DNA from: JAJZNI01 sp035624785
Lineage (GTDB): Bacteria; Chloroflexota; Dormibacteria; Aeolococcales; Aeolococcaceae
Assembly (NCBI GenBank): GCA_035624785.1
Contig: DASPQV010000003.1
Coordinates: 1 to 25,430, forward strand
Length of the DNA: 25,430 nt
Reading direction: 5' to 3'
Part shown: positions 15,126 to 23,318 of the stretch, piece after piece
Layout of the letters: each line of letters opens with the position of its first letter
Position numbering within the stretch: position 1 is the stretch's first letter
Translations under genes and position numbers: made by a program
The notes under the pieces: generated by a model
What the model saw: only the letters and a program-made list of their open reading frames with translations
What the model was told of the DNA's origin: nothing
The model's database searches: none

Positions 15126-16019
15126 ATGAAAGGCACCACCTCCCTCGCCACGGTCACCCTCCCCAGAGGCCGCGTCCTCGAGATCGCCACGGCCGGGCCC
15201 GAGAGGGCGATGCCGCTCGTCTTCCATGGCGGCACCCCCTCCGCCGCCACGCTGTTCCCGGAGATGGTCGGGGCGGCGCTGACCCGGGGGCTCCGGGTCG
15301 TCACCTACTCACGGCCCGGCTATGCGGGCTCCACACCGCTCCACGGGCGGTCCGTCGCCGATGCCGCCGCGGACGTCACCGCGGTCCTCGATGCCCTCGG
15401 CGCCGGCGCGTGCGTCACCCTGGGGTGGTCCGGGGGCGGTCCACATGCCCTCGCCTGCGCCGCCCTGATGCCCGGCCGCTGCCGGGCCGCCGTCTCCCTC
15501 GCCGGCGTCGCCCCGTACTCCGCTGAGGGCCTCGACTGGCTGGCGGGCATGGCCGCGGAGAACATCGAGGAGTTCGAGGTGGCGCTGTCGGGAGAGACAG
15601 CGCTCACCCGGTGGTTGGAGACCGCCGCCAGGGCGATGAGCGCGGTCACCGGTGAAGACGTGGCCGCAGCATTGGGAGGCCTCGTCTCCGAGGTGGACCG
15701 CCGTGCCCTCAGCGGCGACTTCGCAGAGCGTCAGGCGGAGAGCATCCGCCGAGCTGTGTCCCAGGGGATCGCGGGCTGGCGTGATGACGACATCGCCTTT
15801 GTCCGCGACTGGGGATTCGAGCTGGGCGCGATCCGGGTGCCGGTGGCGGTCTGGCAGGGTGACCAGGACCGGATGGTGCCCTTCGACCACGGCCGCTGGC
15901 TGGCCCAGCACGTCCCGGGGGCGCGAGCGAGGCTGCGCAGCGGCGAGGGCCACCTCTCGCTGGGGGTTGCCGCCGTCGACCAGATCGTCGGGGACCTCGC
16001 CGAGCTGGCCGCACTCTGA
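15126..16019 (+). CDS. Alpha/beta-fold hydrolase
   Basis: 297 aa serine hydrolase. HGG at 34-36 forms the oxyanion region, the nucleophile elbow is GWSGGGP (S102), the acid is probably D248 in QGDQDRMVP and the base is H276 in GEGHLSL, so the triad is complete. A helical lid lies at about 135-225. The fold includes esterases, epoxide hydrolases and peptidases of the proline-iminopeptidase type; the substrate is not predictable. ATG at 15126 has AGGAG 5 nt upstream, one of the few clear Shine-Dalgarno-led starts here. It converges on the SRPBCC operon. Confidence 0.92.
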   Translation: MKGTTSLATVTLPRGRVLEIATAGPERAMPLVFHGGTPSAATLFPEMVGAALTRGLRVVTYSRPGYAGSTPLHGRSVADAAADVTAVLDALGAGACVTLGWSGGGPHALACAALMPGRCRAAVSLAGVAPYSAEGLDWLAGMAAENIEEFEVALSGETALTRWLETAARAMSAVTGEDVAAALGGLVSEVDRRALSGDFAERQAESIRRAVSQGIAGWRDDDIAFVRDWGFELGAIRVPVAVWQGDQDRMVPFDHGRWLAQHVPGARARLRSGEGHLSLGVAAVDQIVGDLAELAAL

Positions 16020-16082
16020 GGGCAGAACGGCCCGGGGTCGACCGCTCCCCGCCGGGGATGGGGCCATCACGCCCTTGACTGG

Positions 16083-16104
16083 TTTTGGACACAAGTGTCC
16101 CAAA
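16083..16104. repeat. 22-bp imperfect palindrome between convergent genes
   Basis: The core GGACAC-AA-GTGTCC is a perfect inverted repeat, extended by TTTT on the left and CAAA on the right with one mismatch. It lies about 65 bp after the hydrolase stop and about 100 bp beyond the SRPBCC stop. It may be a bidirectional terminator or a protein-binding or dispersed repeat element; no other copy was noticed in this window. Confidence 0.45.
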
Positions 16105-16203
16105 TCCGGTACGAACGTCGAGGGTCATCCAAAGGCTCCCCGCGACGATCCCCGAGCCGCCGGGCGAGGCTGGGATCGGCCGGAACCGAGGGCCCGCGGC
16201 GGT

Positions 16204-16641
16204 TCAGGCAGTGTCGCTCTCCAGGACCCGCTTGAACTCGCTCAGCGCCGCCACCTCGCTCGCCATGGTGCGGCGGACCATCGGTGCCATGAAGAGGCGC
16301 TTGATCCCTCCCACCTCGGCCTGGAGGGTGAACGTGACCGTGGTTCCCGTGTCGCCAGGGCGCAGCTCGTAGCGGCCCACCGGACAGATGGGTCCGGCGA
16401 GCGTCCGGAAGCCGATCAGCCGGTCGGGCTCGAAGTCGGTGATCTCGATGTCGGCGCTGACCCGGCGCCCGCCGGGACCGCGGACCACCTGGTGGTAGTG
16501 CGCGCCCCGGCCATCGCCGGAGATGCGCTTCATCTCCACGACCCCGCGCCGCCAGCGCAGGTCGTTCTCGCTGTTCGCCAGCACCGCAAAGACCTCGCCC
16601 ACGGGCCGGCCGATGGAGATGCTGTTGGAGGCTTCAAGCAT
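16204..16641 (-). CDS. SRPBCC-family protein (polyketide cyclase/START-like)
   Basis: 145 aa helix-grip fold protein. The start MLEASNSISIGRPVGEVFAV followed by LRWRRGVVEM, the long central strands and the C-terminal helix (MASEVAALSEFKRVLES) is the standard SRPBCC layout, a cavity that binds hydrophobic ligands. ATG at 16641 is preferred, as it overlaps the upstream AHSA1 stop (ATGCTTGA) and GGAG lies nearby. The longer frame to 16716 runs through AHSA1 coding sequence. Third gene of the ArsR operon; ligand unknown. Confidence 0.85.
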   Translation of the reverse strand: MLEASNSISIGRPVGEVFAVLANSENDLRWRRGVVEMKRISGDGRGAHYHQVVRGPGGRRVSADIEITDFEPDRLIGFRTLAGPICPVGRYELRPGDTGTTVTFTLQAEVGGIKRLFMAPMVRRTMASEVAALSEFKRVLESDTA

Positions 16642-17101
16642 TGGCTCTGCTCCCCTTGACCTGAACAGCGAGCTTGTCGAGACCCTCGTCCCACCCGACG
16701 CGGTATGGAGAGGCATCGTGGCCGGGTGGAAGCTGGGCGTGGCTCACCACCACCTCGGTCCGAGGGCCGCGGTCGTGGAACTCGACGGTCACCAGGGACT
16801 CGTGCTCCCCGCTGGCCGGCCCGGTGTCCCAACGCCACGTGTAGACGAGACGGCTGGGGGCCGTGATCTCGCGATAGGTCCCGACCAGGACCATGGCCGC
16901 CCCCTGGGGCGGCTGCATCACCAGCCGGTAGCCGCCACCGGGGCGCAGATCGATCTCCGCCTCGGGGCAGGTGAATCCGCCCGGACCCCACCACAGGCGC
17001 AGCAGAGCCGGGGTGGTCCAGGCCTCGTACACCAGGTGGCTCGGGGCCTCGATGAGCCGGGCGAGGCGGACCTGCACATCCCCTGGCTCCGAATCGCTCA
17101 T
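16634..17101 (-). CDS. AHSA1/SRPBCC domain protein
   Basis: 155 aa, activator-of-Hsp90-homologue-1-like SRPBCC domain. Diagnostic features are RLIEAPSHLVYEAWTTPALL, the WWGPGGFTCPEAEIDLRPGG block, GTYREITAPSRLVYTWRWD and VTVEFHD, ending in GWDEGLDKLAV. Such proteins almost always sit beside an ArsR regulator, as here; its ATG overlaps the regulator stop by 4 bp (17098-17101). A role in a stress or small-molecule response is usual for the pair, but the ligand is unknown. Confidence 0.92.
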   Translation of the reverse strand: MSDSEPGDVQVRLARLIEAPSHLVYEAWTTPALLRLWWGPGGFTCPEAEIDLRPGGGYRLVMQPPQGAAMVLVGTYREITAPSRLVYTWRWDTGPASGEHESLVTVEFHDRGPRTEVVVSHAQLPPGHDASPYRVGWDEGLDKLAVQVKGSRANA

Positions 17102-17445
17102 GACGTCTCCTTCTGTGACCGGAAGTAGTCGCTCAGGGAGGTGAGCCGGGTGTCCCAGAAGCCGCGGTAGCGCTCCAGCCAGGTCGCGGCGGGCTCCATC
17201 CGGCTCCCCACCAGGTGGCAGTGGCGGACCCGCCCCCGCTTCTCGTGCTGGAGCAACCCGGCGCGCTCGAGAACCTGGAGATGCTTGGTCACAGCCGGCA
17301 GCGACAGCGGGAAGGGCCGGGCGATCTCGGTGACCGAGGCCTCGCCCTCGGCCAGCCGGCTGACGATGGCACGGCGGGTGGGATCCGCCAGGGCCTGGAA
17401 CACCCGATCCAGGGTCCTGGCCTCGGGAGGCGGATACAAAGCCAT
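17098..17445 (-). CDS. ArsR-family transcriptional repressor
   Basis: 115 aa winged helix. RVFQALADPTRRAIVSRLAE, the recognition helix LSLPAVTKHLQVLERAGLL and the wing KRGRVRHCHL define the SdpR/AHSA1-linked ArsR branch. The metal-binding CxC of ArsR/SmtB sensors is absent, so a metal signal is unlikely. The ATG at 17445 is supported by a TATACT box 7 nt upstream (leaderless). First gene of an operon with two SRPBCC proteins, which it probably represses together with itself. Confidence 0.93.
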   Translation of the reverse strand: MALYPPPEARTLDRVFQALADPTRRAIVSRLAEGEASVTEIARPFPLSLPAVTKHLQVLERAGLLQHEKRGRVRHCHLVGSRMEPAATWLERYRGFWDTRLTSLSDYFRSQKETS

Positions 17446-17447
17446 TT

Positions 17448-17461
17448 GGTTAAGTATAACC
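17448..17461. promoter_or_regulatory. Dyad operator with embedded -10 box for the ArsR operon
   Basis: GGTTA-AGTA-TAACC, perfect 5-bp arms. The minus-strand -10 TATACT (17453-17458) is embedded in it, so a bound repressor would block polymerase. ArsR autoregulation is the likely use. Confidence 0.6.
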
Positions 17462-17555
17462 GCTGGCAGCCAGCAGCCCGGGACGGGGACCCAGGCTCCG
17501 CCGGTCAGCCCACGCCCCCAACCGTAGGGGCGGCGTCAAAGGCCGGCCGCCCCCG

Positions 17556-18248
17556 CTACCAGGGAGCGCCGACGGCCCGTGCCAGGAAGCGATGGAAGGG
17601 GTTGGCGGCGGTGCACGCCGCCAGGTAGCGGTCGAGGAAGTCGACGGCGCAGACCTCCCCGTCGCTGAAATGAACATGCCACGTGAAGCTCTTGCGCTTC
17701 AGGTCCTCGACGTGCCGGTGGTTGGGGTCATAGCCCTGGGGAGCGCGCTTCAGGGTCTCCCCCTCCACCCCGAAGGCGGGATGGAAGCCGGGATCGGCGA
17801 CGATCCGCTTCCAGGCGTCAGACCGGGCGACGATGGCGTCGCGGATGCGGTTCAGCGTGGCGGTGTCCGCCATGTGGATGCCTCCGCCTCCAAACGACTC
17901 CCCGGGACCCAACTGAAGGTAGAGGCCGGGCGCCGCCCCGCCGGCGCCGCGATCGTGGCCAAAGGACATGCCCACCACCGTCTTGTAGGGGCTCTTGTCG
18001 GGTGAGAAGCGGATGTCCCTATTGATCCGAAAGAGGGAGCCGCCCACCGGCCGCGGGTCGGCCACGAGATGCGAGCTCAGGGCGCGCAGTCGGGGGCCAG
18101 CATCCTGGATGAAGCTCAGCGCGGGCTCGCGGACCACGGCCTCGTAGCGGCTCCGGTTGGCCTGGAACCAGGCTCGATCGTTGTTGTGCCGGAGCTCGAC
18201 CAGGAAGTCGAAGAGGGCGGGAGAGAAGTGGGCGGTTCGGGTGCTCAT
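17556..18248 (-). CDS. DUF2461 family protein
   Basis: 230 aa. FDFLVELRHNNDRAWFQANR, YEAVVREPALSFI, GGSLFRINRDIRFSPDKSPY and YLQLGPGESFGGGGIHMAD are the landmarks of DUF2461 (TIGR02453), a widespread family with no proven biochemical role. Soluble, no signal peptide, length as usual. Its ATG overlaps the deazaflavin oxidoreductase stop by 4 bp, so the two are co-translated, which may hint at a shared redox or stress context. Confidence 0.92.
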   Translation of the reverse strand: MSTRTAHFSPALFDFLVELRHNNDRAWFQANRSRYEAVVREPALSFIQDAGPRLRALSSHLVADPRPVGGSLFRINRDIRFSPDKSPYKTVVGMSFGHDRGAGGAAPGLYLQLGPGESFGGGGIHMADTATLNRIRDAIVARSDAWKRIVADPGFHPAFGVEGETLKRAPQGYDPNHRHVEDLKRKSFTWHVHFSDGEVCAVDFLDRYLAACTAANPFHRFLARAVGAPW

Positions 18249-18721
18249 GGCACGTCTCCAGAGGTGGTCGGCGAGAGGCGCGGCTGCACCAGGAAGGCGG
18301 GGTGCGCCGGCGAGATCCGGGCGATGTCGGCATCCGGGGCATCCGGCCCGACGCCCTGGAAGAAGGCTCCGACCTCCACCTTCCAGCGCCGCAGGTAGGC
18401 GCGGATGACCGGTGGCTTCTCATCCTCGGAGAGTTCGACCAGGGTGACCGGCTCGCGCCGTCGGCCGATGCGGAGCTCCACCTGACCGCCGGCCCGGACG
18501 TTGCGCACCCATTGGGTGACCCCACGCGGGGCGACCAGATAGCGCGATCCCTGGTGGACGAGCAGGTTCACCGGCGTGGTCCGCCAGAGTCCGCTCTGGC
18601 GGCCGCGCACGGCGAGGACCCGGGAACCCAGGACGCTGATGCCGAGGCGGGTCAGCCCCGCCACCAGGCGGTTGAAAACGTTCACGGTGAACCAGCCGGG
18701 ACGTGCATAGCTGTCGGTCAT
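18245..18721 (-). CDS. Deazaflavin (F420)-dependent nitroreductase-family protein
   Basis: 158 aa, split beta-barrel of the Ddn/FDOR-A type. RLGISVLGSRVLAVRGRQSG, RTTPVNLLVHQGSRYLVAPRG and the WVRNVRAGGQVELRIGRR block are the family hallmarks. Members use reduced F420 to reduce quinones or nitro compounds, often at the membrane. The ATG at 18721 has a GAGAAT -10-like box 7 nt upstream. It implies that the organism makes F420. The substrate is unknown. Confidence 0.9.
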   Translation of the reverse strand: MTDSYARPGWFTVNVFNRLVAGLTRLGISVLGSRVLAVRGRQSGLWRTTPVNLLVHQGSRYLVAPRGVTQWVRNVRAGGQVELRIGRRREPVTLVELSEDEKPPVIRAYLRRWKVEVGAFFQGVGPDAPDADIARISPAHPAFLVQPRLSPTTSGDVP

Positions 18722-18898
18722 GCCCCCGATTCTCAGGGTGAAGGCCGCCGCGGCGCCGTCGGGAGTTGCAGCGGGCTGCGGAGGCAGTCATCACGCCGCC
18801 GGTCTCTCGCTGAGGGGCCAGCGTCCGGACTCCGCCGACTGACTGCTGACTCGTCTCGACGCAGGTCTCTGATCTGCCGGTGACCCCCGTGACCGCGG

Positions 18899-20875
18899 TC
18901 AGGCGGGTCCCTGGCCGCGACTGGCCGAGCGAGGCCGGATGACCGCATCGATGATCTCCCGGTACGCGGCGCCGTAGCCATCGGAACGGTGGTCCCTCAC
19001 GACGATCTCCCGTCCTCGCGCACCCACGGCCTTCCGCGCCGCCGGCGAGAGGGTGAGGACGCGGTCCAGCGCATCCGCCAGGGCTGCCATGTCTCGAGCC
19101 TGGAAGAGCCACCCGGTCCGACCGTCCTCGACCACCTCGGGCACGCCGAACACGGCCGTGGCCAGCACCGGGGTGCTGACGGCCATCGCTTCCAGCATCG
19201 ACCTCGGCAAGGATTCGATGTCCGAGGTCGAGACCAGCAGATCGCTCATCGCGTACCACGGCCAGATGTCGGGAGTGACCGGCAGGATCCGGATCCTGTC
19301 GCCGAGCCCGGTGCTGTCACTGAGCTGATGCAGGACGGTCGAGTACGCGCAGGGCCGGTCCCCGACGATGACCAGCCTCGTCTCGGGGTGCTTGGGCGCC
19401 GCCGCCGCGAATGCCTCGATGAGGCACGTCTGCGACTTTCGCTCCTCGACGGTGCCGACCGAGAGGAGGACGGCCGCACCGTCGGGGATGTCCTGCGCCC
19501 GCCGGGCCGCCGTCCGGTCGAAGGACCGAGAGAACTCGCTCAGGGCATCGGCGTCGACGCCGTACCTCACCACCGCGCGCCGCCCGGCATCGACGTATGG
19601 GGCGAACAGTTCGCCGGTGGCGGCGGCCTCGAAGACGACCCGGTCGACGGCGCCCAGGGTCGCCACCAGCCGGTCCCGTGCGTACGGATGCCAGTCACCG
19701 TGCCCATATGCCCCGGACAGCCAGTGCTCGAGCTGGTAGCTCTCGTGGATGCTCCAGATGGTGGGGACGCCGGCTCGCCGAGCCGCGTCGCCGGCCGGCC
19801 AGGCTCCGAGGGTGTTGAGCAGGACGACGTCGGCGGACGAGCCGCGGATGAACAGGGCAAGCTCGCGGACCTGTCCCTCGTAGGTCTCGACGTCGTCGGG
19901 CAGGGTGCGCCCGGTCACGATCACGTCGACCCCCAGGCGTTCGAGGTCGTCGCGGAGCACGCCGTCGGTCGGAGACACCACGGTGCACCCCGGCAGGTCG
20001 GGGACCAGGTGGCGGAGCAGCTCGTTGAGATAGAGCTGGCCGCCCCCGATGGCGAGGCTGTGGGTGAAGACCAGGAGGTGGGGCCGCGCGGACGCCGTCA
20101 GAGGCGCTGCGGAGCCCAGGGTCGCAGCGGTCCGATGTCTGAGCTCGGCGGCCCGCGCCGCCTCCTTCGCCGTGATCACCGCGGGGGACCGGCGGACGCG
20201 GCGCGAGGCGAGCTGCTCTCGATTGCCGGCGCCGTCGACCACGGTGACGGCGATCTCGACCGTGTCCGCCGTGAGCTCGGGGAGGCCGCCGCGAAACTCG
20301 AAGCCGGTGAGGGGTCCCAACCCGTGCACCGGGAGCGCCGCGATGTCGGGCCTCGGGAGCCGGAGACGGGCGAGGCCCAGGGGCCGACCCTCCACACTGA
20401 TCTCGACACGGGCCGCGCCTCCCGTCCGTTTCGCCGCCCAGCCGGAGACGATCAGGTCGCGGGCGATCTCCGCTCCCTCCTCGGGCACCTCGAGGTCGCC
20501 GGCCAGGCCGCTTCCCACCAGAAGGAACCTCTTCTCGCCGACTCCGCGGCGCCGCCCCCAGCGGCCATGGGCCACCGCCCGGACCAAGAGGTCGCCCGGC
20601 GGCCAGCGAGCCACATCCACCCAGGCCGACCAGCCGCAGAGCGAGCTCGCCCCCGGCCTGGCCAGGTTGACCGGGACATCGGGACGGGACATGCCGACCT
20701 CGGCCCGGATCCTGGTCCCCTGATCGAAGATCAGCTCGACCCTGGACGCAGGGCGATCGCCCTCCAGAGCCCAGCCGACGAAGAGTTGCGGTCCCCGAAG
20801 CAGCCTGTCACCCGCCGGCCGGTCGAACCAGCCGCAGAGATCCGCCCGCGGGCGGCGCAGATGCAGGCCGGGCAC
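18899..20875 (-). CDS. GT4 glycosyltransferase with two N-terminal beta-rich modules
   Basis: 658 aa. The C-terminal part (about 265-645) is a GT-B fold enzyme: LAIGGGQLYLNELL at 274-287, VGTVEERKSQ with the donor-phosphate R/K (about 473-482), and the EX7E motif E554-E562 (ESLPRSMLE) in the sugar-nucleotide site. Ahead of it are two copies of a module of about 80 aa (about 28-104 and 138-228) with the pattern GWA ... RVE ... SRPD/PRPD ... G(W/F). The same module starts the other GT4 gene at 23315. The enzyme probably adds a sugar to a lipid-linked or surface polysaccharide. The start is GTG at 20875, touching the epimerase stop (TAG/GTG overlap). The acceptor is unknown. Confidence 0.9.
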   Translation of the reverse strand: MPGLHLRRPRADLCGWFDRPAGDRLLRGPQLFVGWALEGDRPASRVELIFDQGTRIRAEVGMSRPDVPVNLARPGASSLCGWSAWVDVARWPPGDLLVRAVAHGRWGRRRGVGEKRFLLVGSGLAGDLEVPEEGAEIARDLIVSGWAAKRTGGAARVEISVEGRPLGLARLRLPRPDIAALPVHGLGPLTGFEFRGGLPELTADTVEIAVTVVDGAGNREQLASRRVRRSPAVITAKEAARAAELRHRTAATLGSAAPLTASARPHLLVFTHSLAIGGGQLYLNELLRHLVPDLPGCTVVSPTDGVLRDDLERLGVDVIVTGRTLPDDVETYEGQVRELALFIRGSSADVVLLNTLGAWPAGDAARRAGVPTIWSIHESYQLEHWLSGAYGHGDWHPYARDRLVATLGAVDRVVFEAAATGELFAPYVDAGRRAVVRYGVDADALSEFSRSFDRTAARRAQDIPDGAAVLLSVGTVEERKSQTCLIEAFAAAAPKHPETRLVIVGDRPCAYSTVLHQLSDSTGLGDRIRILPVTPDIWPWYAMSDLLVSTSDIESLPRSMLEAMAVSTPVLATAVFGVPEVVEDGRTGWLFQARDMAALADALDRVLTLSPAARKAVGARGREIVVRDHRSDGYGAAYREIIDAVIRPRSASRGQGPA

Positions 20876-21900
20876 TAGGACGCCGCCTCGTCCTTCTCGA
20901 AGGCGAACGGCCTCCCGGCGAGCGTCACCACGGGCTCGTAGGGCGCGAGGCGGTCGGCCGCCAGTTGACTGCTGATCAGGTGGTGCCAGGTCAGCCGGAG
21001 ACCCTCGTGCAGGCCCATCGGCTCGTACTCGATGAGAGACCGCAGCTTGGTGATGTCGAGCACGATGGCGCTGACGTCGTGACTGCGCGCCGGCATGAAG
21101 TCGATGATCGGTGTGGTGCCGATCACGGTGCCGACCTGCCTGGCCAGCCCCAGCACGCTGCTGCCGCGTCCGGAGCCGATGTTGACCACGCCCACGTCCC
21201 GGCCCTCGGCGACGATGCGCGCCACCGCATCGGCGACGTCGGAGATGTGGATGTAGTCGCGGATCGCCGAGCCATCACCGATGATCTGAAGGGGCAGTCC
21301 GAGGGCAACGCGATGGAGGAAGACGGCGACCGCCCCCTGGCTGCGCTCCGGGCTCTGCCCGGGGCCATAGACGTTCGAGATCCGGCAGATGTGCACCGGG
21401 AAGCCATAGGTGCGGGCATACATCTGCGCATACAGCTCGCCGGCGAGTCGCGAGACGCCGTACGCGGAGAGGGGCTGGACTGGGTCGGTTTCACGCGCCG
21501 GCACCCGGGGCGGATTGCCGTACACCGTGCCGCCCGACGAGAGGTAGGTCAGGCCGGCCGTCGGAGCGCGGCGCAACGTCTCGAGGATGGTGAGCAGTGG
21601 CGAGAGCGTGCCGCGCGCGTCGGTGTGCGGCTGCTCGGCGGCTTCGGCAGGCAGCAGACCACCGGCGGCGCACAGCACGTGGTCGACGCCGGCCATCGAG
21701 TGGGCGAGCACACCGGGGTCGGTGGCATCGCCGATGTCGACGTCGATGCCCTCGAGGCGCGCCGCATGGGTGCGCGTGCTCTCCGAGCGGGTCAGCGCGG
21801 TGACCTCCATGCCCTGGTCGCGCATCCGGTTGCCCACGGCGGCACCCAGGAAACCCCATCCCACCACGAGGACACGGCGCGACCGGCTGCGGATGTCCAC
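20875..21900 (-). CDS. NAD-dependent epimerase/dehydratase (nucleotide-sugar type)
   Basis: 341 aa extended short-chain dehydrogenase. The Rossmann fold begins RRVLVVGWGFLGAAVG. YLSSGGTVYG carries the catalytic Ser region, SNVYGPGQ and IRDYIHISDVADAV are typical of UDP-glucose 4-epimerase relatives. The catalytic YxxxK is YGVSR (Y147, R151): Lys is replaced by Arg, read from a CGA codon. It probably supplies a nucleotide sugar for the flanking GT4 enzymes. The start is GTG at 21900; the frame opens at a GTG at 21954, but a TATACT promoter box lies between the two. Its stop touches the next gene start. Confidence 0.88.
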   Translation of the reverse strand: MDIRSRSRRVLVVGWGFLGAAVGNRMRDQGMEVTALTRSESTRTHAARLEGIDVDIGDATDPGVLAHSMAGVDHVLCAAGGLLPAEAAEQPHTDARGTLSPLLTILETLRRAPTAGLTYLSSGGTVYGNPPRVPARETDPVQPLSAYGVSRLAGELYAQMYARTYGFPVHICRISNVYGPGQSPERSQGAVAVFLHRVALGLPLQIIGDGSAIRDYIHISDVADAVARIVAEGRDVGVVNIGSGRGSSVLGLARQVGTVIGTTPIIDFMPARSHDVSAIVLDITKLRSLIEYEPMGLHEGLRLTWHHLISSQLAADRLAPYEPVVTLAGRPFAFEKDEAAS

Positions 21901-21911
21901 GACGAGGCGGG

Positions 21912-21917
21912 AGTATA
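21912..21917 (-). promoter_or_regulatory. Probable -10 box for the epimerase-GT4 pair
   Basis: TATACT, 11 nt before the GTG at 21900; implies a leader of about 4-5 nt. It lies in the 164-bp gap after the pyruvyl transferase gene. Confidence 0.45.
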
Positions 21918-22064
21918 GCGGCGGCCTTGCCCCTGCGACGCGAGCTCGAGGCACCCCTTCCAGCCGAGCGGCCGCCGTGGGGTCGAAGCCTCCTACACAG
22001 TGATGTGGAGGTCTGAGCCTGGTGGGCCCGCTTGGTCAACGATCAGCCCAGGCGTGGCCCCGCG

Positions 22065-23318
22065 TCACCCAGATCCCGGCTCAGAGGCCCGATCCGAGAA
22101 TGCCGAATGTCCGGCGACGCCGCCGCGTGCCCTCCGGATGTCTTCAGCCAGTGCCTGGACGGCCCGTCCTGTCGACCCTGCCAGATCGCGAGCGCGGGAT
22201 AGCCGGCTCCACAGCGCGGCGCCGCGAGTCGCCTGCGGTGCGAGGGCATCTCTCACCGCCGCCTCCACCGCCTCGACGTCGTCCGTGGAGGCACGCTGGA
22301 GGTCGTCCAGCCCGACGCTGTCGAGGGCCGCTGTTGTCTTCGCCGCCGGATTGAGCAGCACCGTGGGAACTCCCACGGAGAGCCCGATCACCGCCGGGTG
22401 GAGGCGCATGGTCACCAGGGCGCGGCGGTGCCCGATCTCGGCCGCAACCGCGGCCGGGGAGAGGTAGGAGGTCGAGGGCATGGCAACGTGTGCCGCCACC
22501 TCTGGCCCCAGACGCTCCCGAACCCGCCGCGCCAGGGCCGCGTCGTCTTCGATGCCGCGCCCGTCGTGGCCATGGCCCTGGGACGTCGAGAGCAGCGTCA
22601 CGGTCTCCGGCGCGGCGATGTCCGCGATCCGCTCCACGATGGCGGCCAGGTCTGCGTCGTCCCACCTCGGCTGCAGAGGGTCCGCACCGTGGGTGGTGAG
22701 GACCACCGCGAGGCCGGACCCTTCTCGCGGCGGCGGAGGTTCCGGAAAGAGTAGGAAAGCGAGGTCCGCGGCGACCAGGAGCCGCTGCGGCAGGGTCCCG
22801 AGGTCCAGGGCATGGAGAGCGGAATCCGGGTCGCGCACTCCGACCGCCGACGCCGAACGGAAGGCGCGCCACAGGACGGCCCGCTCCCGAGCCCGGCTGA
22901 AGTGGCCGATCGACTGCCCGCAGAACGCGATGGGAAGGCCGAGGCCGACCACGGTGTCGTAGGCCAGCAGGCGCGCCCAGGGATCGTAGTGCTCGTAGAG
23001 GAACCCGCCGCCCTGGCTCAGCACCCCGTCCGCCCCGGCCACGAAGGCCTGGCGATCGCCGTCCCAGCTGGCGAGCTCCGGGCTGCCCCGTGAGATCCCC
23101 AGAAGCGCGGCCAGGGGAGGCACGATGTCGAGCTCGGGGTAGGCGTCCGCCACCAGATCGCACTGGTAGAAGGCATGGACAACCGAGGCGCCGGGAAGCA
23201 CGGACCGCACCAGCCGTTGGGTGGCGAGGGCGATGGCTCCGTCGCCCGAATTGGCCGGCCAGGCGTCGGCCACCAGGATGCGCGGATTGCCGGCCGGCCA
23301 GGTCGTCACTCGGGTCAT
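22065..23318 (-). CDS. Polysaccharide pyruvyl transferase family protein
   Basis: 417 aa GT-B-like enzyme of the CsaB/WcaK type that transfers pyruvate from phosphoenolpyruvate to a sugar to form a ketal on a polysaccharide. The N-terminal ILVADAWPANSGDGAIALAT carries the conserved GD; GFLYEHYD, FCGQSIGHF and RLHPAVIGLSVGVPTVLL are further family marks, with the RLH histidine in place. ATG at 23318 overlaps the upstream GT4 stop (ATGA). The longer frame to 23399 lies in that gene. It probably modifies the glycan built by the neighbouring GT4 enzymes. Confidence 0.9.
   Translation of the reverse strand: MTRVTTWPAGNPRILVADAWPANSGDGAIALATQRLVRSVLPGASVVHAFYQCDLVADAYPELDIVPPLAALLGISRGSPELASWDGDRQAFVAGADGVLSQGGGFLYEHYDPWARLLAYDTVVGLGLPIAFCGQSIGHFSRARERAVLWRAFRSASAVGVRDPDSALHALDLGTLPQRLLVAADLAFLLFPEPPPPREGSGLAVVLTTHGADPLQPRWDDADLAAIVERIADIAAPETVTLLSTSQGHGHDGRGIEDDAALARRVRERLGPEVAAHVAMPSTSYLSPAAVAAEIGHRRALVTMRLHPAVIGLSVGVPTVLLNPAAKTTAALDSVGLDDLQRASTDDVEAVEAAVRDALAPQATRGAALWSRLSRARDLAGSTGRAVQALAEDIRRARGGVAGHSAFSDRASEPGSG

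Noticed and set aside
18989..20878. Plus-strand open frame of 629 aa.
   Set aside because: It is antisense to the GT4 gene with its intact catalytic motif; shadow-frame composition.
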